Positions 1 through 9,310 are shown, counted from the first letter of the stretch. The stretch: DNA of 64,000 bases from Trichococcus patagoniensis (GCF_003051085.1 NZ_QAOM01000002.1:1-64000), one strand, 5' to 3'. Notes: generated by a model from the sequence alone, not told the origin. Made by a program: numbers and translations.

Positions 1-205
1 TTTTTGTTGGTTTTTTCTCCAAATCAATCATACAAAAAATTTGGGGTTGTTTGTATTTTTATGCCCTGAGGGGCGTGAAAAGTTGTAAAGTGGTGTTAAC
101 AATTATCAAAAATTGCTATATCTTGAGAGCGTATTTACAAATGATACAGAATTTTAACCACAGACAATTTTGCTTAGTTGCCTTTGGTTCGCGCCCGCGC
201 GAAAC

Positions 206-241
206 AAAAAAGGAACCGACAGTCCTCAGACGAGTCGGTTC
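206..241 (-). terminator. Rho-independent terminator of the coiled-coil gene
   Basis: On the minus strand an 8-bp stem (GAACCGAC pairing with GTCGGTTC) is followed by a run of six or more T. It lies about 12 bases after the stop codon of the minus-strand gene ending at 253. Bases 1-205 show no supported gene. Confidence 0.8.
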
Positions 242-252
242 TTTGCATTTAT

Positions 253-1155
253 TCAGACCACATTGTCTTCCTCAACCGCCAGCACTTCCATCGTCGTCTC
301 CAACTCGCGTTTCTTCTCTGCCAAACTTTCCATGACGTCTTCGGTGCTGTCCTGCAGTTTCTTCAGGTTCTCGATGTTCTTCTCGATGATGACTTTCGTT
401 CCCCAGTCGGAAAAAAGGTTGTCGAAGAAGATGTCGAGGGCGCGCTGGGTGGAGGAGATGGTCTCGAGGTCGCTCTCGAAGACGAAATCCAAGTCGCGCA
501 GTTCCCGCGCAAAAGTATAAACGGTCTGTTCGAGATGCAGCAACGAGGCTTCGGCGGCATCGAGCTTATCATGCTTCAGGAAATCCAGAATAAGACTGCT
601 GTCGGTAATCAGATCCCACGTCGAGATGGCGTCGGCGGCATCGAGGCCAGTGATGATGTCCGAGAGAGCTTCCAACACCGCAATTCCGGCTTGCTCGGCT
701 TCGTTCGTTTCGCGCCATTCGTGCTGCAGCGCGAGAATCTGTTGCTGACGCTCGCTGATGACTTGGCTCATATCCGGATGCTTGCGCAGGACGTCTTCCT
801 TGATGTTGCGCAGGCGCAGTTTTTTCTCCTCGATGTCCGCTTCGACCTCTTTGACCCTGCGCGCGGCGGCGATCTTCATCGCGTAGGTCTTATCAAACTC
901 GACTTTGGCGCCGATGATCTCTTTGTACTCCTTATCGTAGCGGCGGTCGAAATTGCCGAACAGCTTCAGCAGCGTATTCGAAAAACTGTCGTTGCGCAAA
1001 CGATCGAGGTCGCGGTTCTCTTTCTCTAATGATGCAATGGCCTTTTCCAATGCTTCCTGATACTTGGTAAGATTTTCCTCGGCGCTGAACAGCTTGCGCG
1101 CCAGCGACCCCAGCTGCAGCATCAAAATTTCATATTCCATCCCGACGTCCATCAT
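253..1155 (-). CDS. Unrecognised coiled-coil cytosolic protein
   Basis: A 300-residue protein I cannot assign to a family. It is rich in Glu, Lys, Arg and Leu with long heptad-like stretches, for example residues 20-60, 95-150 and 255-295, so it should be largely alpha-helical coiled coil. It has no signal peptide, membrane segment or cysteine cluster. Start: two adjacent ATG codons (1153-1155 and 1150-1152) follow a strong purine-rich ribosome site, GGAAGGGGG, at proper spacing; either may be used. It lies downstream of flavodoxin on the same strand, but a terminator hairpin separates them, so it may have its own promoter or depend on read-through. A structural or chaperone-like role is possible; no function is claimed. 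Confidence 0.75.
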   Translation of the reverse strand: MMDVGMEYEILMLQLGSLARKLFSAEENLTKYQEALEKAIASLEKENRDLDRLRNDSFSNTLLKLFGNFDRRYDKEYKEIIGAKVEFDKTYAMKIAAARRVKEVEADIEEKKLRLRNIKEDVLRKHPDMSQVISERQQQILALQHEWRETNEAEQAGIAVLEALSDIITGLDAADAISTWDLITDSSLILDFLKHDKLDAAEASLLHLEQTVYTFARELRDLDFVFESDLETISSTQRALDIFFDNLFSDWGTKVIIEKNIENLKKLQDSTEDVMESLAEKKRELETTMEVLAVEEDNVV

Positions 1156-1175
1156 GATCCCCCTTCCTGTTGTAT

Positions 1176-1224
1176 AAAAAGAAGAGCCCGACGAAAGGAT
1201 TCCCGATTGCCGACTCTTCTTTTT
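1176..1224 (-). terminator. Terminator between flavodoxin and the coiled-coil gene
   Basis: An 11-bp perfect arm pair (AAAAAGAAGAG with CTCTTCTTTTT) encloses about 27 bases. On the minus strand it ends in a T run, 12 bases beyond the flavodoxin stop codon. The A-rich other side means it could also act on plus-strand transcripts. Confidence 0.85.
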
Positions 1225-1235
1225 GTTTATTGCTG

Positions 1236-1685
1236 TTATTTGTTCAGCGCCGCTGCCATTGCTTCGGAGAATTTCTGCAGGTTCGCGATATCCTCTTCTT
1301 CGGCGTTCAGGTCGATTTTGACGTTTTCTGCGCCGATTGTCGCGCCGAATTTTTTGAATTGCGCTTCGAAATCATCGACCGCTTTACAGTAATATTCATA
1401 GAATGTATCCCCGGATCCAACGACGCCGGCGATTTTGCCTGTGAAGTCGACGTCTTCCATCTCTTCGTAGAAGTCCATGAATTCGTCCGGCAGGTCGCCG
1501 TCCGTTCCGTATGTGTAAGTCGCGATGATGTTCATGTCATAGCCCAAGAAATCTTCCGGAGCGACTTGCGAACAATCTTTTACTTCCACGGTAACGCCCA
1601 ACGCCTCCAATTGATCCGCGACGATATCGGCGATTTCCTCAGTGTTCCCTGTCAAACTTGCGTATACGATCAATGCTGATGCCAT
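1236..1685 (-). CDS. Flavodoxin
   Basis: A 149-residue short-chain flavodoxin, a cytosolic FMN-binding one-electron carrier. The N-terminal strand ends in the FMN phosphate loop SLTGNTEE (about residues 10-17). Aromatic residues suited to stack on the isoalloxazine ring lie near residues 57-59 (TYTYGTDGDLP) and 93-100 (GSGDTFYEYYC). Length and domain pattern fit the family. The start ATG at 1683-1685 follows a GAGGGA-type ribosome site. A TATACT element lies on the minus strand at 1727-1732, but no convincing -35 box was found. The redox partner cannot be named from context. The gene ends at a strong terminator, so it is probably monocistronic. Confidence 0.93.
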   Translation of the reverse strand: MASALIVYASLTGNTEEIADIVADQLEALGVTVEVKDCSQVAPEDFLGYDMNIIATYTYGTDGDLPDEFMDFYEEMEDVDFTGKIAGVVGSGDTFYEYYCKAVDDFEAQFKKFGATIGAENVKIDLNAEEEDIANLQKFSEAMAAALNK

Positions 1686-1774
1686 TGTATATCCCTCTTT
1701 CTTTTCACGATTGCTTTCTTAAGCAAAGTATACCAAAGTTCCGCGCGGTTGGCACCAAATAATCAAATAATATC

Positions 1775-2965
1775 CCGCGGCCGCGCAGCTCCGACGAGCG
1801 CGGCCTTCGCCGGAGCTGAGGCGGGGAGAAGATACTTTTTCCTCCGATTAGGCTTGGTTCGTCGGAGGACAGCCTCCGAATCCATGTCCAGCTCCGGCCA
1901 ACATTCGCTCACAGGAGGAAGGACCAATACCGGGAACCGCAACTCCGGTGAGAGGCCCATTCACCGGAGAACGGCGCGCCACGACCTGATCACCGGCGGG
2001 GACCTTCTTCGCCGGAGCAGGCGACCCGAGAATACGCTCACCTCCGACGAGACCCCGTTCGCCGGAGGACAGCCTCCGAATCCGCGCTCAGCTCCGGCCA
2101 GCATTCGCTCACAGGAGGAAGGACTGATACCGGGAACCGCAACTCCGGTGAGAGGCCCATTCACCGGAGGAAAGCTCCAGCTCCTGTTAGGGCTTCCTTC
2201 GCCGGAGCAGGCGAGCGCATGAAACGCTCAGCTCCGACGAGACCCCGTTCGCCGGAGGACAGCCTCCGAATCCGCGCTCAGCTCCGGCCAGCATTCGCTC
2301 ACAGGAGGAAGGACTAATACCGAAGACCGCAACTCCGGTGAGATGGGCGTTCACCGGAGAAACCGGCACCACGACCCGATTTTCGGCGGGGACCCTCTTC
2401 GCCGGAGCAGGCGAGCGCATGATACGCTCAGCTCCGACGAGCCTTCGTTCGTCGGAGGACAGCCTCCGAATCCATGTCCAGCTCCGGCCAACATTCGCTC
2501 ACAGGAGGAAGGACCAATACCGGGAACCGCAACTCCGGTGAGAAGCCCGTTCACCGGAGAAACTGGCGCCACGACCTGATTACCGGCGGGGACCCTCTTC
2601 GCCGGAGCAGGCGAGCGCATGATACGCTCAGCTCCGACGAGCCTTCGTTCGTCGGAGGACAGCCTCCGACCGCGCGACCAGCTCCGGCCAACATTCGCTC
2701 ATCGGAGGAAGACCGATACCGGGAACCGCAACTCCGGTGAGAGACCCGTTCACCGGAGAACCCGGCGCCACGAACCGATCTCCGGCGGGGACCCCCTTCG
2801 CCGGAGCAGGCGACCGCAGAACTCGATCAACTCCGACGAGCCGTCGTTCGTCGGAGAACAGCCTCCGAATCCGCGTCCAGCTCCGGCCAGCCCTCGGTAA
2901 CCGGAGGAAGGACCAATACCCGGCACCGCAACTCCTGCGAAAGCCCCGTCGTCGGAAGTCGCCGT
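1775..2965 (+). repeat. Family A hairpin repeat array, left of first NERD gene
   Basis: GC-rich imperfect tandem array with a unit of about 190-200 bp. The marker GxCGGAGGACAGCCTCCG falls near 1861, 2061, 2251, 2451, 2651 and 2850. Each unit holds several inverted repeats of the form CTCCGnnGA...TCnnCGGAG. Arms vary together, for example CTCCGACGA with TCGTCGGAG and CTCCGGTGA with TCACCGGAG, which argues for selection on pairing. All copies point the same way. Open frames through the array are by-products of CG-rich, stop-poor sequence. Confidence 0.9.
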
Positions 2966-3035
2966 AACAGAATTAACGCAAATCCGGATGGAATGCAGAT
3001 AGTACTGGTGACAAATATTTTGAGGAGGACAGACT

Positions 3036-3935
3036 ATGGCATACAAAGAACGCACAAAACCGCGGATGCTCTGCATTTATGAAGCATTAGCCAAGCGGAT
3101 GAAATTGGGGACGGATGATCAGTACTATTTGCTGCATATGGATGGAGGGTTCGGGGGCGAATGTGGGCTTGATGTGCTCACCGATACACTTGATTCGCGC
3201 TGTTTGGTGCTGAATGACCTGCAGTTGAGGCATAACCGCATCTCGATCCAGATCGATACGCTGGTGATTTGCCCTGATAAGCTGCTGGTGTATGAAACGA
3301 AAAACCACAAAGGGGACCATCTGTGGGGGCCATTGACACTCCGGAAACCAAGCGGCGCCACGATGGAAAATCCGTCGCTCCAGCTGAATCGGACCATGGC
3401 AAGATTGGGTGTGCTGCTTGCGGATCTGAAAATCGAGATGCCGATTGAAGGCTATGTTGTCTTCATCAATCCTGAGTTCAATTTGCTGAGTGCTCGGAAA
3501 ATTACGGATTATCTGCTTCCCGGGCAGATTCTGCGTCATTTTCAGAATTTCCGGGTGAAAGGAGAAATAGGGCCTGAGCAACAGCGGCTGGCGGATGCGT
3601 TGATCCGGATGCACAATCCGCGCCATTTTTCCGAGGAACTGCCGGCAATCGATTACGGCAAGCTGCGAAAAGAGCTCTTCTGCCTTGACTGCGGCTCGGC
3701 CGTGCGCCTCGATGGCATCAAGTCCGTCTATTGTCCGGTTTGCAAAAAAAGGAGGCGAACAAACAAAACGATCGCGCACAACATCGAAGAGTTCCGGCTG
3801 CTTTTTCCGGATGCGAAAGTGACGACCCCGCGGATGGCCGAGTGGTGCGGACTGGACAACAAAGATCGCGTCTATCGGGTGCTCCGCAAAAACTACAAGC
3901 CCGTGGGAAAAGGCCACGGGCGCCATTATGTATAA
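3036..3935 (+). CDS. NERD-domain nuclease-like protein with zinc ribbon and C-terminal DNA-binding-like region
   Basis: A 299-residue protein. Residues about 35-150 match the nuclease-related domain (NERD), a restriction-endonuclease-like fold: acidic E42 in GGECG, D74 in QIDTL, and the E87-x-K89 pair in YETKN form the expected active site. A four-cysteine zinc ribbon follows (C216, C219, C233, C236). The C-terminal 50 residues (DKDRVYRVL-like stretch ending GRHYV) resemble a small helical DNA-binding module. Start ATG follows GAGGAGG. The gene sits alone between two blocks of family A repeats, and its terminator is itself a family A hairpin. A paralogue with the same active-site numbering lies at 18256-19176 inside another repeat family. 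I infer nuclease activity; a role on the repeats is a hypothesis. The partner-free context gives no other function. Confidence 0.82.
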   Translation: MAYKERTKPRMLCIYEALAKRMKLGTDDQYYLLHMDGGFGGECGLDVLTDTLDSRCLVLNDLQLRHNRISIQIDTLVICPDKLLVYETKNHKGDHLWGPLTLRKPSGATMENPSLQLNRTMARLGVLLADLKIEMPIEGYVVFINPEFNLLSARKITDYLLPGQILRHFQNFRVKGEIGPEQQRLADALIRMHNPRHFSEELPAIDYGKLRKELFCLDCGSAVRLDGIKSVYCPVCKKRRRTNKTIAHNIEEFRLLFPDAKVTTPRMAEWCGLDNKDRVYRVLRKNYKPVGKGHGRHYV

Positions 3936-3984
3936 AGGCACGAACTCCGACGAACAGCATCTTCGTCGGAGTTCGTGCCTTTTT
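3934..3984 (+). terminator. Terminator of first NERD gene built from a family A hairpin
   Basis: About 21-bp arms start at the stop codon, loop over roughly 8 bases and end in TTTTT. The inner part, CTCCGACGAA paired with TTCGTCGGAG, is the same core as the family A repeats, extended by AAGGCACGAA and its complement. Confidence 0.9.
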
Positions 3985-4004
3985 GCTTTTCTGAGGGATT
4001 GTAT

Positions 4005-4700
4005 AGCGGCAGGACACTATTCTCCGACGGGGACAGTCTTCGCCGGAGCTGGTGCGAGATGGGAATTCTGTCCTCCGATAAGAAGTTGTTCGCCGGAGGA
4101 CAGCCTCTGTCTGCGCGCTCAGCTCCGGCCAACATTCGCTTGCAGGAGGAAGACAAATACCGAAGAGCCCAACTCCGTTGAGAAGGGCGCTCACCGGAGG
4201 AAAGCACCAGCTCCGATAAGGGTTTGCTTCGCCGGAGCAGGCGAGCGCACGAAACGCTCAGCTCCGACGAGCCATCGTTCGTCGGAGGACAGCATCTGTC
4301 TACGCGTTCAGCTCCGGCCAACATTCGCTCATCGGAGGAAGGACCAATAGCGAAGACCGCAACTCCGGTGAGAGGGGCGTTCACCGGAGGAAAGCACCAG
4401 CTCCGATAAGGGTTTGCTTCGCCGGAGCAGGCGAGCGCAGGAAACGCTCAGCTCCGACGAGCCTTTGTTCGCCGGAGGACAGCCTCCGACCGGGAGCTCA
4501 GCTCCGGCCAGCATTCGCTCACAGGAGGAAAACTGATACCGGGAACCGCAACTCCGGTGAGAGGGCGTTCACCGGAGGAGAGAGCGCCCCGACCCGATCT
4601 CCGGCGGGAACCTTCACGCCGGTAATCGGAGGAAACCATATCACCGGAACCCCAACTCCGACGAGCACCCCTTTCGTCGGAGCTAGCCGACTCCTGACGC
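4005..4700 (+). repeat. Family A hairpin repeat array, right of first NERD gene
   Basis: Continuation of the family A array after the nuclease gene, same orientation. The marker GCCGGAGGACAGC or its variants occurs at about 4092, 4281 and 4471, a period near 190 bp. The last unit decays around 4690, just before the promoter of the CoA-disulfide reductase gene. Confidence 0.9.
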
Positions 4701-4762
4701 CCCCCGCTGGCCCACCCGGCGACTTTGTGCAAAAAAAATTTAACATTCCCGACACATTTCGC

Positions 4763-4791
4763 TTTACAATTTATACCTACCGGGGTATTAT
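4763..4791 (+). promoter_or_regulatory. Promoter of the reductase gene with a CsoR/CstR-like operator
   Basis: TTTACA at 4763-4768 and TATTAT at 4786-4791 are 17 bases apart. The spacer holds the inverted repeat ATACC-TACCGG-GGTAT (4773-4788), overlapping the -10 box. Such ATACC/GGTAT sites resemble operators of CsoR-family repressors, including the persulfide sensor CstR, which controls rhodanese, TusA and CoA-disulfide-reductase-like genes in staphylococci. Regulation by a CstR-like protein is inference; no such regulator is in this window. Confidence 0.55.
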
Positions 4792-4843
4792 TATCTGCAT
4801 ACAACCGAAACTTAAAAACTTTGTGAAATGAGGACTTTATATA

Positions 4844-7345
4844 ATGAAACGTAAAATTGTGATCATCGGTGGCGTAGCCGGCGGAGCGACGGCGGCAGCG
4901 CGTTTGAGAAGATTGAATGAGGAGGACGAAATCGTCATCTTCGAGAAGGGCGAATACATCTCCTTCGCGAACTGCGGCTTGCCGTACCACATTGGCGGCG
5001 TAATCCAGGAGCGCGACAACCTGTTGCTGGAAACGGTAGGTGGCATGGCCAAAAAATTCAACATCGGCATCAAGAACTTCAGCGAAGTCGTGAAGATCAA
5101 CCGCGCTGAGAAGACCATCACAGTGAAACACGTATTGACCGGCGCAACGACCGAAGAGAGCTACGATAAGCTGATCATCTCGACCGGCGCACGTCCGATC
5201 AAACCGGCCATCACCGGCATCGAGGAAGCGGAGAATGTCTTCACGTTGCGCAACATTCCGGATATGGACAAGATCAAAGCCTACATCAACGAGCACCAAG
5301 TCAAGCGCGCGACCGTCATCGGCGGCGGTTTCATCGGCTTGGAAATGATGGAAAACCTGTGGGAATTGGGTATCCAAGTATCCTTGGTCGAAATGAGCGA
5401 CCAAGTCATGGCACCGATCGACTTCGAAATGGCCCAATCCGTGCATGCACATATCGATATGCACAATGTCAACTTGATCTTGAACGATGGCGTCAAAGCC
5501 TTCGAAAACAACGGCACGAAAGTCCGCTTGAACAGCGGCAAAGTGCTGAACACGGACATGACGATTCTTTCCATCGGCGTGACGCCAGAAAACGAATTGG
5601 CGGTCGAATCCGACCTTAAGACAGGCTTCCGAGGCGCAATCGTCGTGAACGACCAGCTGCAGACATCCGATCCGGATATCTTCGCGGTAGGCGACGTCAT
5701 CGAAGTGACCGACTTCGTCAACGGCAAACCGACAGTTGTGCCATTGGCTTGGCCGGCGAACCGTCAAGGCCGCTTGGTGGCCGATCACTTGAACGGCATG
5801 GATGTCCGCTACAAAGGCACGATGGGAACTTCTGTTGCGAAGGTCTTCGAATTGACGGTGGCGGCAGCCGGAAACAACGAGAAAACATTGAACGGATCGG
5901 ATACAGACTACAAAGTCGTGCATATCCATCCGAACTCCCATGCCGGTTATTACCCAGGCGCTTCGCCGTTGGACATCAAATTGTTGTTCGGTTTGGACGG
6001 CAAAATATTGGGTGTGCAGGCAGTCGGTATGGAAGGCGTCGAAAAACGCGTCGACGTCATCGCGACAGCCATGAAACTGGGCGCGACCGTCTACGATTTG
6101 CCGGATCTGGAATTGGCATACGCACCGCCGTATTCATCCGCAAAAGATCCTGCCAACATCGCAGGTTATGTGGCTTCCAACATGCTGGAAGGAACAATCG
6201 ATACTTTCCAATGGCATGAAGTCGACGGCTTGATCGCAAAAGGCGCATTCCTGTTGGACGTCCGTGAAGACTTCGAATTGGCGACCGGCGTATTGGGCAA
6301 TGCCTACACGATTCCGTTGGGCGACATCCGCGACCGCATGAGCGAATTGCCGAAAGACAAAACGATCCATGTGTTCTGCCAAGTCGGCCACCGCGGCTAC
6401 AATGCAGCCCGCATCCTGATGCAGAACGGCTTCACCGTCAAGAACCTGGACGGCGGCTACAAGACCTACAAACAAGCCAAAACAACTTTGACCTATCAAG
6501 AGGACGTGCCGGAAGCAGCGGTCCATGTCGAACCAGTGCATGCGAAACCTGCCGCGCAACCGGTCGGCAACACGATCCAAGTCGACGCCTGCGGACTGCA
6601 GTGCCCGGGCCCAATCCTGAAAGTGAAAGAGAACATGGACAAGATGGTCGATGGCCAAGAGCTGATCATCGAAGCATCCGACTTCGGCTTCCTGGCTGAC
6701 ATCGCTGCCTGGACGAAGAACACCGGCAACACGCTGATCTCGAAAGAAATCGACGGCAAAATCGTCCGCGCCCATATCTCCAAAGGCAAAGCAGCTCCGG
6801 CAGTTCCAGCAGCAGGCTTCAACCCTGCGGCAATGGCAGCCCAAGCCGCGCAAGCACCTGTCTTGCAGGAAACGAAAGACGGCGCGACGATGGTTGTCTT
6901 CAGCGGCGACTTGGACAAAGCCTTGGCTTCCTTCATCATCGCCAACGGAGCGGCAGCTTACGGCAAGCCAGTGACGATGTTCTTCACCTTCTGGGGCTTG
7001 AACGTCATCAAACGTCCGGAAAAAGTCAGCGTCGCCAAACGCGGCATGGAAAAAATGTTCGATATCATGTTGCCAAAGCACGCCGGCAAACTGCCGATTT
7101 CGAAAATGAACATGGGCGGCATGGGCTCGAAAATGATCCAAGCTGTCATGAAACAGAAGAACGTCGATCCATTGCCGGTCATGATCGCCCAAGCCCAAAA
7201 AATGGGCGTCAAGATGGTCGCCTGCACAATGTCCATGGACATCATGGGCATCAAAGAAGAAGAAATCATCGATGGCGTCGACTTCGGCGGTGTAGCAACT
7301 TACATCGGCGATACGATGGATTCGAATTTGAATCTGTTTATCTAA
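4844..7345 (+). CDS. CoA-disulfide reductase fused to rhodanese, TusA and DsrE-like domains
   Basis: An 833-residue cytosolic multidomain sulfur-handling enzyme. Residues 1-320 are an FAD/NAD(P)-dependent oxidoreductase (GGVAGGATAAAR FAD motif, residues 9-20; redox Cys44 in SFANCGLPYH); about 330-450 is the dimerisation domain. A rhodanese domain follows (about 455-560, active loop CQVGHRG, Cys512), then a TusA-like domain (about 575-650, GLQCPGP, Cys587), then a DsrE-like domain (about 690-833, Cys794 in VACTMSM). The family reduces CoA disulfide or persulfide and passes sulfane sulfur between cysteines. The fusion suggests persulfide or sulfide detoxification, consistent with the CsoR-like operator. 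It is monocistronic with a strong terminator. Two broken copies of its 3' end occur at 28973-29035 and 32575-32979. Confidence 0.93.
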   Translation: MKRKIVIIGGVAGGATAAARLRRLNEEDEIVIFEKGEYISFANCGLPYHIGGVIQERDNLLLETVGGMAKKFNIGIKNFSEVVKINRAEKTITVKHVLTGATTEESYDKLIISTGARPIKPAITGIEEAENVFTLRNIPDMDKIKAYINEHQVKRATVIGGGFIGLEMMENLWELGIQVSLVEMSDQVMAPIDFEMAQSVHAHIDMHNVNLILNDGVKAFENNGTKVRLNSGKVLNTDMTILSIGVTPENELAVESDLKTGFRGAIVVNDQLQTSDPDIFAVGDVIEVTDFVNGKPTVVPLAWPANRQGRLVADHLNGMDVRYKGTMGTSVAKVFELTVAAAGNNEKTLNGSDTDYKVVHIHPNSHAGYYPGASPLDIKLLFGLDGKILGVQAVGMEGVEKRVDVIATAMKLGATVYDLPDLELAYAPPYSSAKDPANIAGYVASNMLEGTIDTFQWHEVDGLIAKGAFLLDVREDFELATGVLGNAYTIPLGDIRDRMSELPKDKTIHVFCQVGHRGYNAARILMQNGFTVKNLDGGYKTYKQAKTTLTYQEDVPEAAVHVEPVHAKPAAQPVGNTIQVDACGLQCPGPILKVKENMDKMVDGQELIIEASDFGFLADIAAWTKNTGNTLISKEIDGKIVRAHISKGKAAPAVPAAGFNPAAMAAQAAQAPVLQETKDGATMVVFSGDLDKALASFIIANGAAAYGKPVTMFFTFWGLNVIKRPEKVSVAKRGMEKMFDIMLPKHAGKLPISKMNMGGMGSKMIQAVMKQKNVDPLPVMIAQAQKMGVKMVACTMSMDIMGIKEEEIIDGVDFGGVATYIGDTMDSNLNLFI

Positions 7346-7358
7346 AGCAACAACGATA

Positions 7359-7390
7359 CGGCTCCCGCTGCGGCGGGAGTCTTTTCTTTT
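7359..7390 (+). terminator. Terminator of the reductase gene
   Basis: GGCTCCCGC pairs with GGCGGGAGTC around a short loop and is followed by CTTTTCTTTT. Related hairpins follow the two broken copies of this gene's 3' end (29046-29090 and 32994-33026). Confidence 0.85.
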
Positions 7391-7424
7391 GGCATTCGGT
7401 TGTTTCGGAAGGGTCGTTCAGCCG

Positions 7425-8440
7425 ACAAAAGGCGAGGATGTCGACCGAACGCAGAATGAAGAACACCGAACAGCCGACAAAATGCGAGGGCGTCGGCTGA
7501 ACGAAGTGCGAAGAATGCCGAACAGCCGACGAAAGGCCCTCGTGTCGGGCGAACGCCCAGGACGGTACCATGAACAGCCGACACCCGCTAAATCCGTCGG
7601 CTGAACGAAGTGCGAAGAATGCCGAACAGCCGACGAAAGGCCCTCGTGTCGGGCGAACGCCCAGGACGGTACCATGAACAGCCGACACCCGCTAAATCCG
7701 TCGGCTGAACGAAGTGCGAAGAATGCCGAACAGCCGACGAAAGGCCCTCGTGTCGGGCGAACGCCCAGGACGGTACCATGAACAGCCGACACCCGCTAAA
7801 TCCGTCGGCTGAACGAAGTGCGAAGAATGCCGAACAGCCGACGAAAGGCCCTCGTGTCGGGCGAACGCCCAGGACGGTACCATGAACAGCCGACAAAATG
7901 CGAGGGCGTCGGCTGAACGAAGTGCTAAGAATGCCGAACAGCCGACGAAAGGCCCTCGTGTCGGGCGAACGCCCAGGACGGTACCATGAACAGCCGACAC
8001 CCGCTAAATCCGTCGGCTGAACGAAGTGCGAAGAATGCCGAACAGCCGACGAAAGGCCCTCGTGTCGGGCGAACGCCCAGGACGGTACCATGAACAGCCG
8101 ACAAAATGCGAGGGCGTCGGCTGAACGAAGTGCTAAGAATGCCGAACAGCCGACGAAAGGCCCTCGTGTCGGGCGAACGCCCAGGACGGTACCATGAACA
8201 GCCGACACCCGCTAAATCCGTCGGCTGAACGAAGTGCGAAGAATGCCGAACAGCCGACGAAAGGCCCTCGTGTCGGGCGAACGCCCAGGACGGTACCATG
8301 AACAGCCGACACCCGCTAAATCCGTCGGCTGAACGAAGTGCGAAGAATGCCGAACAGCCGACGAAAGGCCCTCGTGTCGGGCGAACGCCCAGGACGGTAC
8401 CATGAACAGCCGACACCCGCTACATAAGTCGGCTGTCCGG
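7425..8440 (+). repeat. Tandem array of 104-bp units (family C), about nine and a half copies
   Basis: The string AACAGCCGAC recurs at 7521, 7625, 7729, 7833, 7937, 8041, 8145, 8249 and 8353: exactly 104 bases each time. Units are nearly identical, with two alternative inserts (one reading ACACCCGCTAAATCC, one AAAATGCGAGGGC) inside a perfect 8-bp hairpin CAGCCGAC/GTCGGCTG. Each unit also carries GTCGGGCGAACGCCCAGGAC, shared with the family B arrays. There are no unique spacers, so it is not a CRISPR array. Confidence 0.95.
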
Positions 8441-8637
8441 CGAGGTTATCCGCTAACTTCCGCAATTTTTTTGCAAGCATTCGAGTAGGCAACCAAACGC
8501 ATTATTGCGTATAATGGACTGTAATCAGGCCATTGAAAATAATTCGCCGGTGCTGTTGTTACAGGTCAAACTACCAGTGTCATTACGAAGCACTAAGGCC
8601 CTAATTAGGATGAAAAATGAATAGGAGGAGGAATGAT

Positions 8638-9252
8638 ATGAAAAGATTGATTGGGTTCAGCATAATTGGGGTGGGGCTGGCGTTAGTCAGCCTCTCTCTT
8701 TACGAGTTTTACGAGACTAAGACCGGTACGGAAAAGGCATTGGCCATTGCCAAAACGGTCATCGCATCTCAACCAGAAGTGCAAAAAGATAGTGAGGGTC
8801 AGCCAATCGCGCAAGACTACCAACCGATTGCGCAAAACTACCAGCAAGACGACGTCATCGGAATTTTGACCATACCGAAACTCGATGAAACCTACCCTAT
8901 TATTGAAGGGACGGAAGAAGAAATGCTCGCAAAGGGAGTCGGCCATTATCCTACAACGGCCCTGCCCGGTGAAAAGGAACAGATTCTTTTATCCGGCCAT
9001 CGCGGAACGGTTTTCCAACGCTTGGGAGAATTGATCGCTGGGGACCGTTTCATCGTCGATATGGGATACGGCAAGTTCGAATATGAAATGCGGGAGGCGC
9101 AGATTGTTGCAGCGGATGATACGACTGTCATCAAGCCGCGCGGGGAAGAGGTGCTGACACTATCGACTTGTTATCCTTTCAGATACATCGGATCAGCCCC
9201 GGACCGCTACATCATCTATGCCTATCCTGTGACCGCGAATGCTACTGAATAA
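8638..9252 (+). CDS. Class D sortase
   Basis: A 204-residue membrane-anchored transpeptidase that attaches LPxTG-like proteins to the cell wall. An N-terminal membrane segment (about residues 4-24, signal-anchor) is followed by a linker and the sortase barrel. The catalytic triad is visible: His121 in LSGHRG, Cys178 in LSTCYPF, Arg190 in APDRY. Size and the TLSTC pattern fit class D. The ATG at 8638 is chosen because GGAGGAGG precedes it at correct spacing; an upstream in-frame ATG at 8617 lacks such a site. A roughly 120-base leader follows a TATAAT box at 8510-8515. Its natural substrate is probably the adhesin encoded next, whose sorting motif LPNTA is the type known for class D enzymes of Bacillus. 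Confidence 0.92.
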   Translation: MKRLIGFSIIGVGLALVSLSLYEFYETKTGTEKALAIAKTVIASQPEVQKDSEGQPIAQDYQPIAQNYQQDDVIGILTIPKLDETYPIIEGTEEEMLAKGVGHYPTTALPGEKEQILLSGHRGTVFQRLGELIAGDRFIVDMGYGKFEYEMREAQIVAADDTTVIKPRGEEVLTLSTCYPFRYIGSAPDRYIIYAYPVTANATE

Positions 9253-9267
9253 ATCTGAAATTTGTGG

Positions 9268-9310
9268 AAATATCCCAATCTGAAATATTATTTTCAGATT
9301 GGGATATTTT
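9268..9310 (+). terminator. Terminator between sortase and adhesin
   Basis: Long AT-rich stem (AATATCCCAATCTGAAA with its complement) around a 5-base loop, ending in ATTTT. It separates the sortase transcript from the adhesin gene. Confidence 0.8.

Noticed and set aside
51-520. Plus-strand frames near the window start
   Set aside because: They overlap the terminator and the complement of the coiled-coil gene, with no ribosome sites or recognisable protein.
1749-2740. Several 65-157-codon open frames in the family A array
   Set aside because: They repeat with the array period, occur on both strands and have no start signals; explained by CG-rich repeats.
4448-5941. 497-codon antisense frame over the reductase gene start
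   Set aside because: It is the complement of a well-supported gene with strong codon bias, has no family resemblance and no ribosome site.
7425-8440. CRISPR array
   Set aside because: The full 104 bp is conserved between copies, with no unique spacers and no cas genes in the window.
8528-8625. c-di-GMP-I riboswitch in the sortase leader
   Set aside because: Short resemblances (ACAGGTCAAAC and GGCCCTAA) to the conserved core exist, but the P2 helix is almost absent and the P3 helix is missing, so no riboswitch is called.
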